From: UMGS172 sp045578845
GTDB taxonomy: Bacteria; Bacillota; Clostridia; Oscillospirales; Acutalibacteraceae
Length of the DNA stretch: 64,000 nt
NCBI GenBank assembly: GCA_045578845.1
Contig: JAZNLA010000045.1
Location: forward strand, 21,791 to 85,790
Direction of reading: 5' to 3'
In this document: positions 1 to 8,732 of the stretch, in pieces
Numbering within the stretch: the stretch's first letter is position 1
Layout of the letters: every line of letters begins with the position of its first letter
Made by a program: the position numbers and the translations under genes
Notes under the pieces: model-generated
What the model was told of the DNA's origin: nothing
The model's database searches: none
Seen by the model: only the letters and a program-made list of their open reading frames with translations

Positions 1-406
1 CAAAGGTTGCAACATCCTTAGCAGGTACGCCGTCAATGCTGTCGTTTTTATCGACACCGCCCAGTGGGTCAATATTAAACGGCATATTGCCGATAACAAT
101 GTGAGGCATTTTATCTCCTAGATACGGGTGACCGCAGTAGGGACAAAACGAGGCATTGTCGGTTTTGGCAGTTCTGCCGCAATAGTTACACTTGCGTGCT
201 TCTGCCTTTTCTTCTTGGCTGTCTTTTTGAGTCAAATTGTACTGATTTGAAGTGCCATGAAATTCTTCCAAACCGCAGTGACCGACCGTTTGATAACAAT
301 CACGGTGATGCGGGGCACCGCAAATAGGACAGACTACTATATCGTCCTCTTTAAAAAGGTACCCTTTGCATATTTGACACTGCTTATTTTTTGTGTCTTC
401 GCTCAT
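1..406 (-). CDS. RING-like/zinc-ribbon protein, C-terminus cut by window edge
   Basis: The reading frame opens at an ATG at 406 and stays open to the window edge, giving about 135 residues. Two cysteine-rich modules are visible. The first, residues 10-44, has CxxC pairs at C10/C13 and C26/C29 followed by H33, H34 and C37, the order seen in prokaryotic RING-like domains. The second, residues 72-92, is a double CxxC zinc ribbon (CNYCG...CPYCG). A charged linker rich in Q, K and E lies between them. The start lies 23 bases inside the upstream NUDIX gene, so the two are translationally linked. Proteins of this build in gut Clostridia usually continue into a membrane domain, but that part is not in view. 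Function is unknown; zinc binding is inferred from the cysteines only. Confidence 0.75.
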   Translation of the reverse strand, partial: MSEDTKNKQCQICKGYLFKEDDIVVCPICGAPHHRDCYQTVGHCGLEEFHGTSNQYNLTQKDSQEEKAEARKCNYCGRTAKTDNASFCPYCGHPYLGDKMPHIVIGNMPFNIDPLGGVDKNDSIDGVPAKDVATF

Positions 407-935
407 ATCTTTTTCTTCTCCGTCGTAGTGCTGATTTTTTATCAAACGCGGCAAATACAGTATCGAAATACTCTTTGCCGTAGTTATGAAACTCGCCGTT
501 TTTAATCATTTGTCTCAACTTGTTGCGATGTACCCATTTGGCATCGCTGACTTCGGATTCTTGGAGTATAAGTTCCGAAAGGGAAGTGTCGCGGGAAATA
601 AGAAATATATTAAGAATTGAATTTTTACGGCACATGATACGAATGAGTTTTAAATCTTCCTCTTTAGAGTCGATACCCATTTCTTCAAAAAGTTCACGTT
701 TTGCAGCAGCAGCAGGGGACTCACCTGAAACGGCACTGCCGCCAATGGCCGCCCATTCACCTGCCATAAGCGGTTTTTGAAAACTTCTGCGTTGGATAAG
801 CACTCTGCCGTCAGAGCCTAAAATCCAAATATGAACGACCAAATGGTATTCGCCACGGGCTAAACAGACCCTTTTCCTTTCCACTGTTTTACCTGTGGGT
901 TGGCCGTTTTTGTCAAGCACATCCCATATTTCCAT
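384..935 (-). CDS. NUDIX hydrolase
   Basis: This 183-residue protein carries a clear NUDIX box near residues 65-87: a GGS start, a glutamate five residues later, then REL-FEEMGI. NUDIX enzymes hydrolyse a nucleoside diphosphate linked to another group, using metal bound by the box glutamates. The opening 'EIWDVLDKNGQPTG' and the early 'GEYHLVVHIWI' resemble the isopentenyl-diphosphate-isomerase-like branch (YfcD type), whose substrates are mostly unknown. The C-terminal 20 residues are very basic and overlap the start of the downstream RING-like gene. A promoter-like pair sits just upstream at 966-994. The family call is firm; the substrate is not known. Confidence 0.88.
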   Translation of the reverse strand: MEIWDVLDKNGQPTGKTVERKRVCLARGEYHLVVHIWILGSDGRVLIQRRSFQKPLMAGEWAAIGGSAVSGESPAAAAKRELFEEMGIDSKEEDLKLIRIMCRKNSILNIFLISRDTSLSELILQESEVSDAKWVHRNKLRQMIKNGEFHNYGKEYFDTVFAAFDKKSALRRRRKRYERRHKK

Positions 936-965
936 ACTTTTACCCCTATTTTAATCTTTTATATT

Positions 966-994
966 ATTGTACCAAACTTTTGTTCTATATACAA
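966..994 (-). promoter_or_regulatory. Promoter of the NUDIX/RING-like pair
   Basis: On the minus strand a TTGTAT (-35) and a TACAAT (-10) are separated by 17 bases, about 30 bases before the NUDIX start. It is a sigma-A type match found by eye. Confidence 0.45.
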
Positions 995-1118
995 TACATT
1001 TTTTACAGAATTTCAAATTTTTTAAAAATTATAAATTATATGTAAATAATGAATTTTGTTCTTTTGTTTTCAATCTTTATATGGTACAATATAACTTAAA
1101 AGAAACGGAGGCGAGAAA

Positions 1119-1796
1119 GTGAACTATAAAAAGGATATAAGATATATCATAAGCAGAATAATATCCGCGGCGGCAGTGATTGATATTGTCGTTTCCATTC
1201 TCTTTATGGGATTTGGCAACAATAAAGCAATAGTTTCATTTTATTTCGGACTGCCTTTTCTTTGCTTGGGTTCTTTGATAGCGGTTTCGGTAAAGATTAA
1301 TTACAACCGTGCCGATAGATATGCAAGAGAACCCGACCCGCCGTTTTATATGATTAGAAACGTATTTCAAGCCGTAAAAGAGGCAGGTGCTTTAAAAACG
1401 GTCACAACCGTAGTAACATCTGTTTTGTCAGGCTTACTTGCGGTTTTACTTATAATCTGCGGTTACTACGCATATAACCGTTCGGCAATATTACATTTTC
1501 CTGATTATGTCAAAAACGAAACCAAATATAATGAGTATTATAAACTTTGGTGTGATTTAAGGGAGAACGATGACCAAAAGGCACATGATATTTATGTTAT
1601 AATGGAACAGTATCATAATGATAATGCCTTTAACCGCATGAGAATATTATCTTATGAAAATAAACTCAAAAATACCGGGAAATGGGTTTTATATGTTGGC
1701 ATTGTTGATTTACTTTCGGTTGCCGCTTTGGTATCGGTTAGGGTTTATTTTAGAAAAAGAGAGAAAAATAATTATTTCAGTGAGGATGTCACATGA
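1119..1796 (+). CDS. Hypothetical four-helix membrane protein
   Basis: I do not recognise this 225-residue protein. It starts with GTG, chosen because GGAGG sits about eight bases upstream. It shows four hydrophobic stretches at about residues 12-30, 36-57, 97-120 and 186-208. A polar, tyrosine- and asparagine-rich segment separates the third and fourth helices and probably lies outside the membrane. There is no catalytic motif that I can name. The stop overlaps the start of the next gene by four bases (ATGA), so it is co-translated with the flavoprotein that follows, although that flavoprotein is widespread without this partner. A TACAAT at 1085-1090 could be its -10, but no good -35 precedes it. 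Confidence 0.7.
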   Translation: MNYKKDIRYIISRIISAAAVIDIVVSILFMGFGNNKAIVSFYFGLPFLCLGSLIAVSVKINYNRADRYAREPDPPFYMIRNVFQAVKEAGALKTVTTVVTSVLSGLLAVLLIICGYYAYNRSAILHFPDYVKNETKYNEYYKLWCDLRENDDQKAHDIYVIMEQYHNDNAFNRMRILSYENKLKNTGKWVLYVGIVDLLSVAALVSVRVYFRKREKNNYFSEDVT

Positions 1797-3013
1797 AACG
1801 TGTAGTTGTTATAGGCGGCGGTGCGGCAGGTTTCATGGCGGCAATAAGGGCAGCTGAGCGAGGACTAGATGTCACCGTTTTAGAACGAAACGAACGACCG
1901 CTTAGAAAGGTTATGATTACGGGCAAGGGTAGATGTAACGTAACCAATAATACCGATTTAAAGGGGCTTGTAGCCTCGGTTACGGGTGACGGCAGATTTT
2001 TATATTCGGCGTTTAACGGCTTCTCGGCATACGATACAATGGACTTTTTTGAAAGTAACGGTGTACCGCTTAAAACCGAACGCGGCAACAGAGTTTTTCC
2101 TAAGTCGGACAAGGCTGTCGACATTGTAGATGCTCTGTGTTTGGCCGCTAAAAGACAGGGTGTAAAGATACTGCAAAAAAGAGTAACGGCTATAGACGTA
2201 AAAGACTCAAAAGTTTCAGGTGTCGCTACCGATTTGGGCGAGCGGATACCTGCCGACTCTGTAGTAATAGCAACGGGCGGTCTTTCTTATCCGCTCACAG
2301 GATCGACCGGTGACGGTTATAAATTTGCCGAAAGTTTAGGGCACAGTATAGTGCCTACCTGTCCGTCGCTTGTGCCTGTTACGGCCAAAGAGGGTTGGTG
2401 CTCGAATTTACAGGGACTAAGCCTTAAAAACGTTTCATGTACGGTTTATAAAGGCGAAAAGGCAGTTTACAGTGATTTCGGCGAACTCATGTTTACCCAT
2501 TACGGACTGTCGGGACCTATAATATTAAGTACTTCGGCGTATATAAAAAATCCCGAACAAGGCGGATATAAAATAGTAATTGACCTAAAACCCGCACTTG
2601 ATGAAAAAACATTGGATGAGCGTATTTTAAGGGATTTCGGCAAATATTCGAATAAAGATTTTATAAATTCGCTTTGTGATTTGTTACCGCGTAAAATGGT
2701 GCCTGTTATTGTAAAATTATCGGGCATTGAGCCGTCGGCCAAGGTTAATCAAATCACTAAGACCGAAAGAGAAAATTTAGTAAAACTTTTTAAAAGTCTT
2801 ACACTTAATATAAACGGTTTCAGACCTATAGAAGAGGCTGTTATAACTAAAGGCGGTATTAAACTTTCCGAGGTTGACCCTAAAACCATGCAGTCAAAGT
2901 TAGTAAACGGATTGTTCTTTGCAGGTGAAGTTTTAGATGTTGATGCTTTTACGGGCGGTTTTAATTTGCAGATAGCTTTTTCAACGGGTTATGCGGCAGG
3001 TAATTCTGTTTAA
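1793..3013 (+). CDS. NAD(P)/FAD-dependent oxidoreductase, BaiN/HI0933 family
   Basis: A 406-residue flavoprotein of the HI0933/YhiN/BaiN family. The FAD-binding dinucleotide fold opens the protein (VVIGGGAAGFMAA, GGGAAG at residues 8-13), followed by the family's 'GKGRCNVTNN' near residue 44 and 'VIATGGLSYPLTGSTGDGY' near residue 160. The C-terminal 'FFAGEVLDVDAFTGGFNLQIAF...GYAAG' motif closes the FAD site. Length matches the family. Some relatives reduce bile-acid intermediates in gut clostridia (BaiN), but most members have no assigned substrate, and nothing here points to bile acids. It overlaps the preceding membrane protein by four bases and lies 22 bases before cmk. Confidence 0.88.
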   Translation: MKRVVVIGGGAAGFMAAIRAAERGLDVTVLERNERPLRKVMITGKGRCNVTNNTDLKGLVASVTGDGRFLYSAFNGFSAYDTMDFFESNGVPLKTERGNRVFPKSDKAVDIVDALCLAAKRQGVKILQKRVTAIDVKDSKVSGVATDLGERIPADSVVIATGGLSYPLTGSTGDGYKFAESLGHSIVPTCPSLVPVTAKEGWCSNLQGLSLKNVSCTVYKGEKAVYSDFGELMFTHYGLSGPIILSTSAYIKNPEQGGYKIVIDLKPALDEKTLDERILRDFGKYSNKDFINSLCDLLPRKMVPVIVKLSGIEPSAKVNQITKTERENLVKLFKSLTLNINGFRPIEEAVITKGGIKLSEVDPKTMQSKLVNGLFFAGEVLDVDAFTGGFNLQIAFSTGYAAGNSV

Positions 3014-3035
3014 TTCGAATTTAAGGAGAAAATTT

Positions 3036-3722
3036 ATGGCACAAAAACATATAACCATTGCAATAGACGGGCCTGCGGGTGCAGGTAAAAGTTCCGTAGC
3101 CAAAAGGTTGGCGGTAAAACTCGGATGTATATATGTTGATACAGGTGCTTTGTACCGCACTATTGCTTTCAGTGCAATAAAATACGGTATTGACCCTAAG
3201 GACAGTGAAAAGATTATAGAACACTTAAAGTGTATTTCGGTTGACATTAAGTATATAGACGGAAAACAGGTGGTGCTTTTAGGGGAAGATGATGTTTCCG
3301 ATTTTATCCGCACGCCCGAAGTGTCAGAAGGTGCATCGGTTGTGTCGGCACTACCCGAAGTAAGAGCGTTTTTGCTTGATACCCAAAGGAACTTAGCCAA
3401 GAAACAAAGTGTTGTTATGGACGGACGAGATATTGCAACCGTTGTGTTGCCAGATGCTACGGTTAAAATTTTTCTTACTGCGTCGGCAGAAGAAAGAGCC
3501 AACCGCCGTTTTAAAGAGTTATTGGAAAAAGGCACTGATGTAAAATACGAAGAAGTCCTCGCCGATATAAAGGCGAGAGATTACCGTGATTCCAATAGGG
3601 CGGTAGCCCCTCTAAAACAGGCAGAGGGTGCTGTACTTATCGATACTACCGAACTTAACTTTGAGCAGTCGGTAGAGGCACTGGAAAATGCGGTGGCACA
3701 AGTTTTAGCAAAGGATGAATAG
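3036..3722 (+). CDS. cmk: Cytidylate kinase
   Basis: Cmk phosphorylates CMP and dCMP using ATP, in pyrimidine nucleotide salvage and supply. The 228-residue protein has the expected P-loop GPAGAGKSS at residues 12-20, then 'YVDTGALYR' for nucleotide binding, 'VVMDGRDIATVVLPDA', and the C-terminal arginine-rich 'ARDYRDSNRAVAPL'. I placed the start at the ATG at 3036, which follows AAGGAG by about eight bases; the frame extends 45 bases further upstream into the previous gene but without family similarity. It is followed three bases later by ispH-rpsA. The order cmk then ispH/rpsA is widespread in Firmicutes. Confidence 0.95.
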   Translation: MAQKHITIAIDGPAGAGKSSVAKRLAVKLGCIYVDTGALYRTIAFSAIKYGIDPKDSEKIIEHLKCISVDIKYIDGKQVVLLGEDDVSDFIRTPEVSEGASVVSALPEVRAFLLDTQRNLAKKQSVVMDGRDIATVVLPDATVKIFLTASAEERANRRFKELLEKGTDVKYEEVLADIKARDYRDSNRAVAPLKQAEGAVLIDTTELNFEQSVEALENAVAQVLAKDE

Positions 3723-3725
3723 ATT

Positions 3726-5741
3726 TTGAGTAAAATTATTCTTGCCGAAACGGCGGGTTTTTGCTTTGGAGTAGACCGTGCTGTTGAAATGGTGAACTCA
3801 TTGCTTTCGGATAAAAAAAAGGTTGCAACTTTAGGCCCTATAATACATAATCCTCAACTTGTTGCCGAACTTGAGAGTAAAGGTGCGAGGATTGTCGAAA
3901 GCCCTAAAGAGGTTAATTCCGATGAAATTTTGGTCATACGTTCACACGGCGTGCCGAAGTCGGTCACCGACCAAGCGGAGGCTTTAGGTGTTACCGTTGC
4001 CGACGCAACCTGTCCTTTTGTTGCGAAAATTCATAAAATTGTAGCAACTGCGGGTGACGAAGGAAGAACGGTTTTGATAGCGGGCGATAGTCTTCACAAA
4101 GAAGTTGTGGGCATTGTAGGCCACTGCAAGGCTAAAAATTTTGTTTTTCAGGATGAAACAGAATTGGAAAATTTGCTTAAATCGGATAAAATTTCGGTCG
4201 ATGAGCCTATAACTGCGGTGTCACAGACCACTTTTAACCGAGAACTTTGGAAAAAGTGTCAAAAAACTTTAAAAAAACTCTATACAAATGCGATTATTTT
4301 TGATACAATATGTAATGCTACTTCAAAAAGACAGCAAGAGGCTAAGGAATTGGCAACTGTTTGCGACGCTATGGTGGTCGTAGGCGGCAGGCACAGTTCC
4401 AATACGAGAAAATTGGCTCAGGTGTGTTCAGCCGTTTGTGAAAAGACCGTCTTGGTCGAAACGGCAAGTGAGTTGAAATTTTCGGATTTTGCCGATGCTC
4501 GGCTTATTGGAGTTGTCGCCGGGGCTTCTACGCCGTCCGGTATAATAAAGGAGGTTTTAAAAACCATGGATGAGATGCAGACTAATATCCCCGAGGTAAG
4601 GGAAGAAATCAATGATGAAATGACTTTCGAGGAAATGCTTAAAGCAACCGAAAGTGATTCAAATACAGACCAGAAGGTAAAAGGCATTGTACTCGCAGTA
4701 AGTCCTACTGAGATACAGGTTGACATCGGCAGAAAACACACCGGCTATGTTACCGCTAATGAGTTTTCTTCTGACCCCAACGTAAAACTTAACGAGGCGG
4801 TTAAGGTTGGCGATGTTATTAACCTTATTATCATGCGTACCAACGACCAAGAAGGTACCGTAATGCTTTCCAAAAAGCGTTATGATGCTATTGCAGGTTG
4901 GGACAAGGTAATTGCCGCTAAAGAAAACGGCACCGTTGTTACAGGTGTTGTTTCGGATGTTGTTAAGGGCGGCGTAGTTGTCTTCTATGAGGGCACAAGA
5001 GTATTTATCCCCGCTTCACAGGCTACTTTAACAAGAGGTGAAAACCTTGATACATTAAAGGGCACCGAACTTTCATTCCGTATTATTGAAATCGGTCCCA
5101 GACACCGTGTTATCGGTTCTGCACGTGCAATTCTCCGTGAACAGAGAAGTGCCGCTGAAGAAAAATTCTGGAGTGAGGTTGCCGTCGGTGACCGTTTCAC
5201 AGGTACCGTTAAATCTATCACCGGTTACGGTGCATTCGTGGACCTCGGTGCAGTTGACGGTATGGTACACATTTCCGAACTTTCTTGGGAACGCATTAAA
5301 CATCCTTCTGAGGTTGTAAGTGTTGGCGATACCATTGACGTTTATGTTAAGGCTATTGATACCGAGAAACATAAAATTTCGTTGGGCTATAAAAAGGCTG
5401 ACGAAAATCCTTGGGAAATTTTTAAGGCAAAATATGCTGTCGGCGATGTAGCAACCGTTAAGGTTGTAAGCATGACATCTTACGGTGCATTTGCTAAAAT
5501 TATCGCAGGTATTGACGGTCTTATTCATATTTCGCAGATTGCTGACCGCAGAATTGAAAAGCCTGCAGATGAACTTAAAATCGGTCAAGAGGTTGATGCA
5601 AAGATTATCGACATTGACCTTGATAAGAAACGTGTAAGCCTTTCTATTCGTGCTCTTATCGAAAAAGAAACTCCCGCAGAGGAATCAACAGAGGAAATTG
5701 TAACCGCTGAGGAGGTTGCAGATACCGAAGCAGAGGCTTAA
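3726..5741 (+). CDS. ispH: IspH-ribosomal protein S1 fusion
   Basis: One 671-residue frame joins two proteins. Residues 1-280 are HMB-PP reductase (IspH), the last step of the MEP isoprenoid pathway, which makes IPP and DMAPP. Its three iron-sulfur cysteines are C13 (GFCFGV), C96 (DATCPF) and C196 (CNATS), with H41, H74, H124 and E126 in their usual places. Residues from about 300 onward hold four S1 RNA-binding repeats, as in ribosomal protein S1 (RpsA), and end in an acidic tail. This fusion is known across Clostridia. The start is TTG at 3726. A full Shine-Dalgarno (AAAGGAGG, 4547-4554) and an in-frame ATG (4566, Met281) sit exactly at the domain border, so free S1 may also be made. A hairpin follows the stop. 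Confidence 0.95.
   Translation: MSKIILAETAGFCFGVDRAVEMVNSLLSDKKKVATLGPIIHNPQLVAELESKGARIVESPKEVNSDEILVIRSHGVPKSVTDQAEALGVTVADATCPFVAKIHKIVATAGDEGRTVLIAGDSLHKEVVGIVGHCKAKNFVFQDETELENLLKSDKISVDEPITAVSQTTFNRELWKKCQKTLKKLYTNAIIFDTICNATSKRQQEAKELATVCDAMVVVGGRHSSNTRKLAQVCSAVCEKTVLVETASELKFSDFADARLIGVVAGASTPSGIIKEVLKTMDEMQTNIPEVREEINDEMTFEEMLKATESDSNTDQKVKGIVLAVSPTEIQVDIGRKHTGYVTANEFSSDPNVKLNEAVKVGDVINLIIMRTNDQEGTVMLSKKRYDAIAGWDKVIAAKENGTVVTGVVSDVVKGGVVVFYEGTRVFIPASQATLTRGENLDTLKGTELSFRIIEIGPRHRVIGSARAILREQRSAAEEKFWSEVAVGDRFTGTVKSITGYGAFVDLGAVDGMVHISELSWERIKHPSEVVSVGDTIDVYVKAIDTEKHKISLGYKKADENPWEIFKAKYAVGDVATVKVVSMTSYGAFAKIIAGIDGLIHISQIADRRIEKPADELKIGQEVDAKIIDIDLDKKRVSLSIRALIEKETPAEESTEEIVTAEEVADTEAEA
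4547..4568 (+). promoter_or_regulatory. Internal ribosome binding site and start codon inside ispH-rpsA
   Basis: AAAGGAGG at 4547-4554 is followed after 11 bases by an ATG at 4566 that is in frame with the fusion and opens its S1 half (391 residues). TATAAT lies just before it at 4541-4546. This is stronger than the ribosome site of the annotated TTG start. Use as a real start is an inference. Confidence 0.6.
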
Positions 5742-5752
5742 AAACTAAAATT

Positions 5753-5788
5753 AAAGAGGGTAAGCGGCAAGGTCGTTTACCCTCTTTT
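5753..5788 (+). terminator. Hairpin after ispH-rpsA
   Basis: AAAGAGGGTAA and its complement TTACCCTCTTT flank a 13-base loop; the run of T is short, so this may be a weak rho-independent terminator. Confidence 0.6.
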
Positions 5789-5818
5789 GATAAATTATAA
5801 TTTTCAGGAGTATTATGT

Positions 5819-6562
5819 ATGAAACGCAACCTGATTTCGGCAACAAAAGTTTTTGGTATGATTGCTTTTTCTTGCTTTGTAAGTTTTTTTGTGTATATTT
5901 CGTTCTTTATAATCATAAGACAGATTTCGACCGACGTTACGGGTTACACCGTTTATGAGATTGACGAGCAGGGTGCAGTCCACGATATTGAAACGGTCGA
6001 AACTGCACCTAATAAGGCTGAACTTGGTGAAAACCGCGGTTATAAAGAAGTAAGAACCGATATGCCTGTTGCCGCTAATGTCACTATGTCGGTATTGCAG
6101 GTCGTTTGCGGGGTGGGTGTAGTATTTTGCACTGCCGGTGCCGTAATAGCCAAAGACGCCGCAAAAGACCGTAACAATGCTGATTTCAATTCGGCTGTTT
6201 TCGATAAATACCGAGGCTTTAAAATAGGTGCATTAGCAGGTATACCGTCGTTGTTTTTTTACATAATAACCTTGATTTTAAGATTTATCACTGTTTCTGA
6301 CTTTTCAAAAACTTATTTTTGGCTATACCGTTGGATAGTGATGTGTCCCGTAAAGCCGATAAACGATTTATTTACGGGGAATGCCGACATTTTGCACGCC
6401 GCACCCATATGGTCTATAGCAGTGCAGGTTATTTTCCCGTTATGTATTGCGGCATTTTGCGGTATAATGTATATTATCTGTTATAATGAAGATTCCTTTA
6501 TTGCCAAGGTGCTGTACAAAAGCACCCGTAAAAAGGAAAAGAAGCAGAGGAGGATTGGTTAA
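5819..6562 (+). CDS. Hypothetical membrane protein
   Basis: I do not recognise this 247-residue protein. The ATG at 5819 follows AGGAG by eight bases. Hydrophobic segments lie at about residues 10-36, 87-115, 138-162 and 195-228, giving four predicted helices, and the C-terminus is strongly basic (KSTRKKEKKQRR), suggesting a cytoplasmic end. Residues 37-85 are polar and acidic and probably face outside. It sits two bases before a DUF624-family protein and shares its direction, so the two probably act together or are at least co-expressed. No enzymatic motif is visible. Confidence 0.7.
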   Translation: MKRNLISATKVFGMIAFSCFVSFFVYISFFIIIRQISTDVTGYTVYEIDEQGAVHDIETVETAPNKAELGENRGYKEVRTDMPVAANVTMSVLQVVCGVGVVFCTAGAVIAKDAAKDRNNADFNSAVFDKYRGFKIGALAGIPSLFFYIITLILRFITVSDFSKTYFWLYRWIVMCPVKPINDLFTGNADILHAAPIWSIAVQVIFPLCIAAFCGIMYIICYNEDSFIAKVLYKSTRKKEKKQRRIG

Positions 6563-6564
6563 AG

Positions 6565-7401
6565 GTGGGTTTGTTTGGAAGAAACTTAAATGAACCGGGC
6601 AAGGGTGTTTCTAAAAATGAGCCTGAGAAGAAAGGCTTTTTCCGTTTTTTTGAACTTTATTTCCGTAATTTTTGGGTACTTGTTTCGGCAGAATTTTTTT
6701 ATATACTAATGTCAATTCCGATTGTCACCACCGGTTTGGCACAGGTGGGTATGGCTTATATTTGCCGTATGGTTGCAAGGGACAAGCATGTTTTTGTTGT
6801 GTCCGACTTTTTCGGTGCAATTAAACGCAACTGGAAAAGAGCATTGCCTTTAGGGATTATAAATCTTGTTATCAATATAATTTTTGCCGCAGATATGTAT
6901 GTTTGGTATATTTTCTGGACACAGGATATTATCAACAAAACATGGGGCAGTATTATATTTGCCGTTTCAATGTTCCTTTTTGCAATGCTCAGTTTCGCAA
7001 GATTTTATCAGTATACCCTTATGGTCACCTTCGATTATAACCTTAAGACAATAATTAAAAATTCTTGGCTTATGGCAACAATCGGTATTAAGCATAACCT
7101 TATAATAGGTGCAACATTGTTGCTTCTTTATTTTGGTGCTTACGGGCTTTTATGTATAGATGTCCGTTTCGGTATTGCTGCCATAACCATGATTGGCTTT
7201 TTCCTCTTTCCTGCTTTCAGAATGTTTCTCATACAGTTTAATGTTTTCCCCGAAATCAAAAGAAGCATTATTGACCCGTATTACGAAGAACATCCCGACG
7301 AAGATATTGAAAAGCGTTACGATTTAGGCTTGCTAAAACGCGAAGACCAAGAGTCGGTCTTTGAAGACGGTGCAGATGTAGAGTCTGACGGCAGAAACTA
7401 A
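6565..7401 (+). CDS. DUF624 (YesL-like) membrane protein
   Basis: The 278-residue protein matches the DUF624/YesL pattern: a short cytoplasmic lead, 'FFELYFRNFWVLV' entering a first helix, the 'SIPIVTTGLAQVGMAYICR' turn, then several helices and a final hydrophobic pair around residues 185-225. The last 40 residues are acidic and soluble. YesL-type proteins often accompany sugar uptake or polysaccharide genes, but their role is not established. It starts with GTG at 6565, two bases after the previous membrane protein stops. Its stop overlaps the stop of the convergent hydrolase by two bases, and there is no room for a separate terminator. Confidence 0.8.
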   Translation: MGLFGRNLNEPGKGVSKNEPEKKGFFRFFELYFRNFWVLVSAEFFYILMSIPIVTTGLAQVGMAYICRMVARDKHVFVVSDFFGAIKRNWKRALPLGIINLVINIIFAADMYVWYIFWTQDIINKTWGSIIFAVSMFLFAMLSFARFYQYTLMVTFDYNLKTIIKNSWLMATIGIKHNLIIGATLLLLYFGAYGLLCIDVRFGIAAITMIGFFLFPAFRMFLIQFNVFPEIKRSIIDPYYEEHPDEDIEKRYDLGLLKREDQESVFEDGADVESDGRN

Positions 7402-8669
7402 AATTTTCTTATATTAAACATACTTTCAAGCACACGCCAGTTTTGGGCAAAAAACTGATTTATGGTCCAGTAACTGACACCGCCGAGGTTGTAGTCCTTT
7501 ACTATCTGCAATCTTGCTGCAGTGCTGCGTGCATTTTCAAACCAAACAATATGATTAGTGCCGTTTTTTGTGTATTCAAAAAACGGTGCTTTTGAAGTAT
7601 TGCTGAATTGAATGTCGGCACCGACTTCGTTTGCAAGATTAACGGCATTGTTAATGGATAAAATTCTCGCAGGTGTACCGCTTTTATAGGGAAGTGTCCA
7701 GTCGTAACCGTAGTTTGGCATACCCATAAGGATTTTGGCACTTGGTATTTCGGTCACTGCATAGGAAATAACCTTTCTGACCTCGGTTTCGGGTGCAACT
7801 GCCAAAGGCGGACCGTAAAGGTAACCCCATTCGTAGGTCATAATTATTAAATAGTCGACTATACTGCCGTGTGCTTTGTAGTCGTGAGCCTCGTAAAGTG
7901 TTCCTATTTGGGTCGCTGACAGTTTAGGTGCAATGGCTGTAGACAGAGTAAGGTTTTCGGCGTGGAGTCGGTCACGTAATAGTTCTAAAAATTCGTTATA
8001 TGCGTTGCGGTCTTTGGGGTATATGTACTCAAAGTCAACATCAACACCGCCGTATCCTTTTGATAAAGCGGTCGAAACAACATTGTCGATAAGCGTTTGG
8101 CGGATTGACTGGGAATTTAAGACAGCATCGGTTATTTCACTTCTAAACCCGCCGCCCTCCTCGGTGTTGGTGATAACCATAACGGGTTTTGTGCGGTATT
8201 CTTTAGCGGTTGAAATAAGCCGTTCGTCATCAATTCCGTTTAAAGTTCCGTCGGAATTGACGCTGTAACTGAATATCGAAAGATATGTGAGAAAAGGCAA
8301 TGTTTGTCTTAAAACGTTATCGTTAATATTGGGATATGCGTAGCCGTTGACCGAAATGGTTGGTTTGTTTTCGGTGTTTGGAATTCTTATTTCATCATCG
8401 GGGTAGATAAGATAGGGCGGGCGTATATCGGGATTGGCTCTTATAAGGTCGTCTGCCGAAATGCCGTACTGTAAGGCGATACTGTAAAGCGAGTCACCGC
8501 TTTTCACTTTATACAGTGAATACGGTACGGGGATTAAAACATCTTGACCGACCGCAAGCCTTGACGGGTCGAAAAAACCGTTAAACCTTTCGAGTTCGCT
8601 TAGTGTAATACCGTAACGGCGGGCGATGTTGTAAAGCGTATCACCTTTTTTTGCTTCGTAAATTATCAT
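7398..8669 (-). CDS. LysM and GH18 spore peptidoglycan hydrolase, YaaH/SleL type
   Basis: This 423-residue protein has two N-terminal LysM peptidoglycan-binding repeats (residues 2-48 and 52-97) followed by a glycoside hydrolase 18 barrel. The catalytic DxDxE signature is present as D210, D212 and E214 in 'GGVDVDFEY'. The order LysM-LysM-GH18 and the absence of a signal peptide match the spore cortex enzymes YaaH and SleL, which act as N-acetylglucosaminidases on cortex muropeptides during germination. This supports a spore-forming host. It stands alone on the minus strand between two plus-strand groups, 63 bases from the divergent rsmG. Confidence 0.9.
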   Translation of the reverse strand: MIIYEAKKGDTLYNIARRYGITLSELERFNGFFDPSRLAVGQDVLIPVPYSLYKVKSGDSLYSIALQYGISADDLIRANPDIRPPYLIYPDDEIRIPNTENKPTISVNGYAYPNINDNVLRQTLPFLTYLSIFSYSVNSDGTLNGIDDERLISTAKEYRTKPVMVITNTEEGGGFRSEITDAVLNSQSIRQTLIDNVVSTALSKGYGGVDVDFEYIYPKDRNAYNEFLELLRDRLHAENLTLSTAIAPKLSATQIGTLYEAHDYKAHGSIVDYLIIMTYEWGYLYGPPLAVAPETEVRKVISYAVTEIPSAKILMGMPNYGYDWTLPYKSGTPARILSINNAVNLANEVGADIQFSNTSKAPFFEYTKNGTNHIVWFENARSTAARLQIVKDYNLGGVSYWTINQFFAQNWRVLESMFNIRKF

Positions 8670-8732
8670 AAAATCACTCCCTTTTGTAATTTTATGTTTT
8701 AAAGATAAAAAAATGCTCAGAGGTGTTAAATT

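Noticed and set aside
2981..3535. A 184-residue minus-strand frame opposite cmk
   Set aside because: cmk is certain in the other direction; the frame has no domain, and no ribosome site was seen.
5073..5588. A 171-residue minus-strand frame opposite the S1 repeats
   Set aside because: It has low-complexity, cysteine- and asparagine-rich content typical of antisense reading; the S1 repeats are unmistakable.
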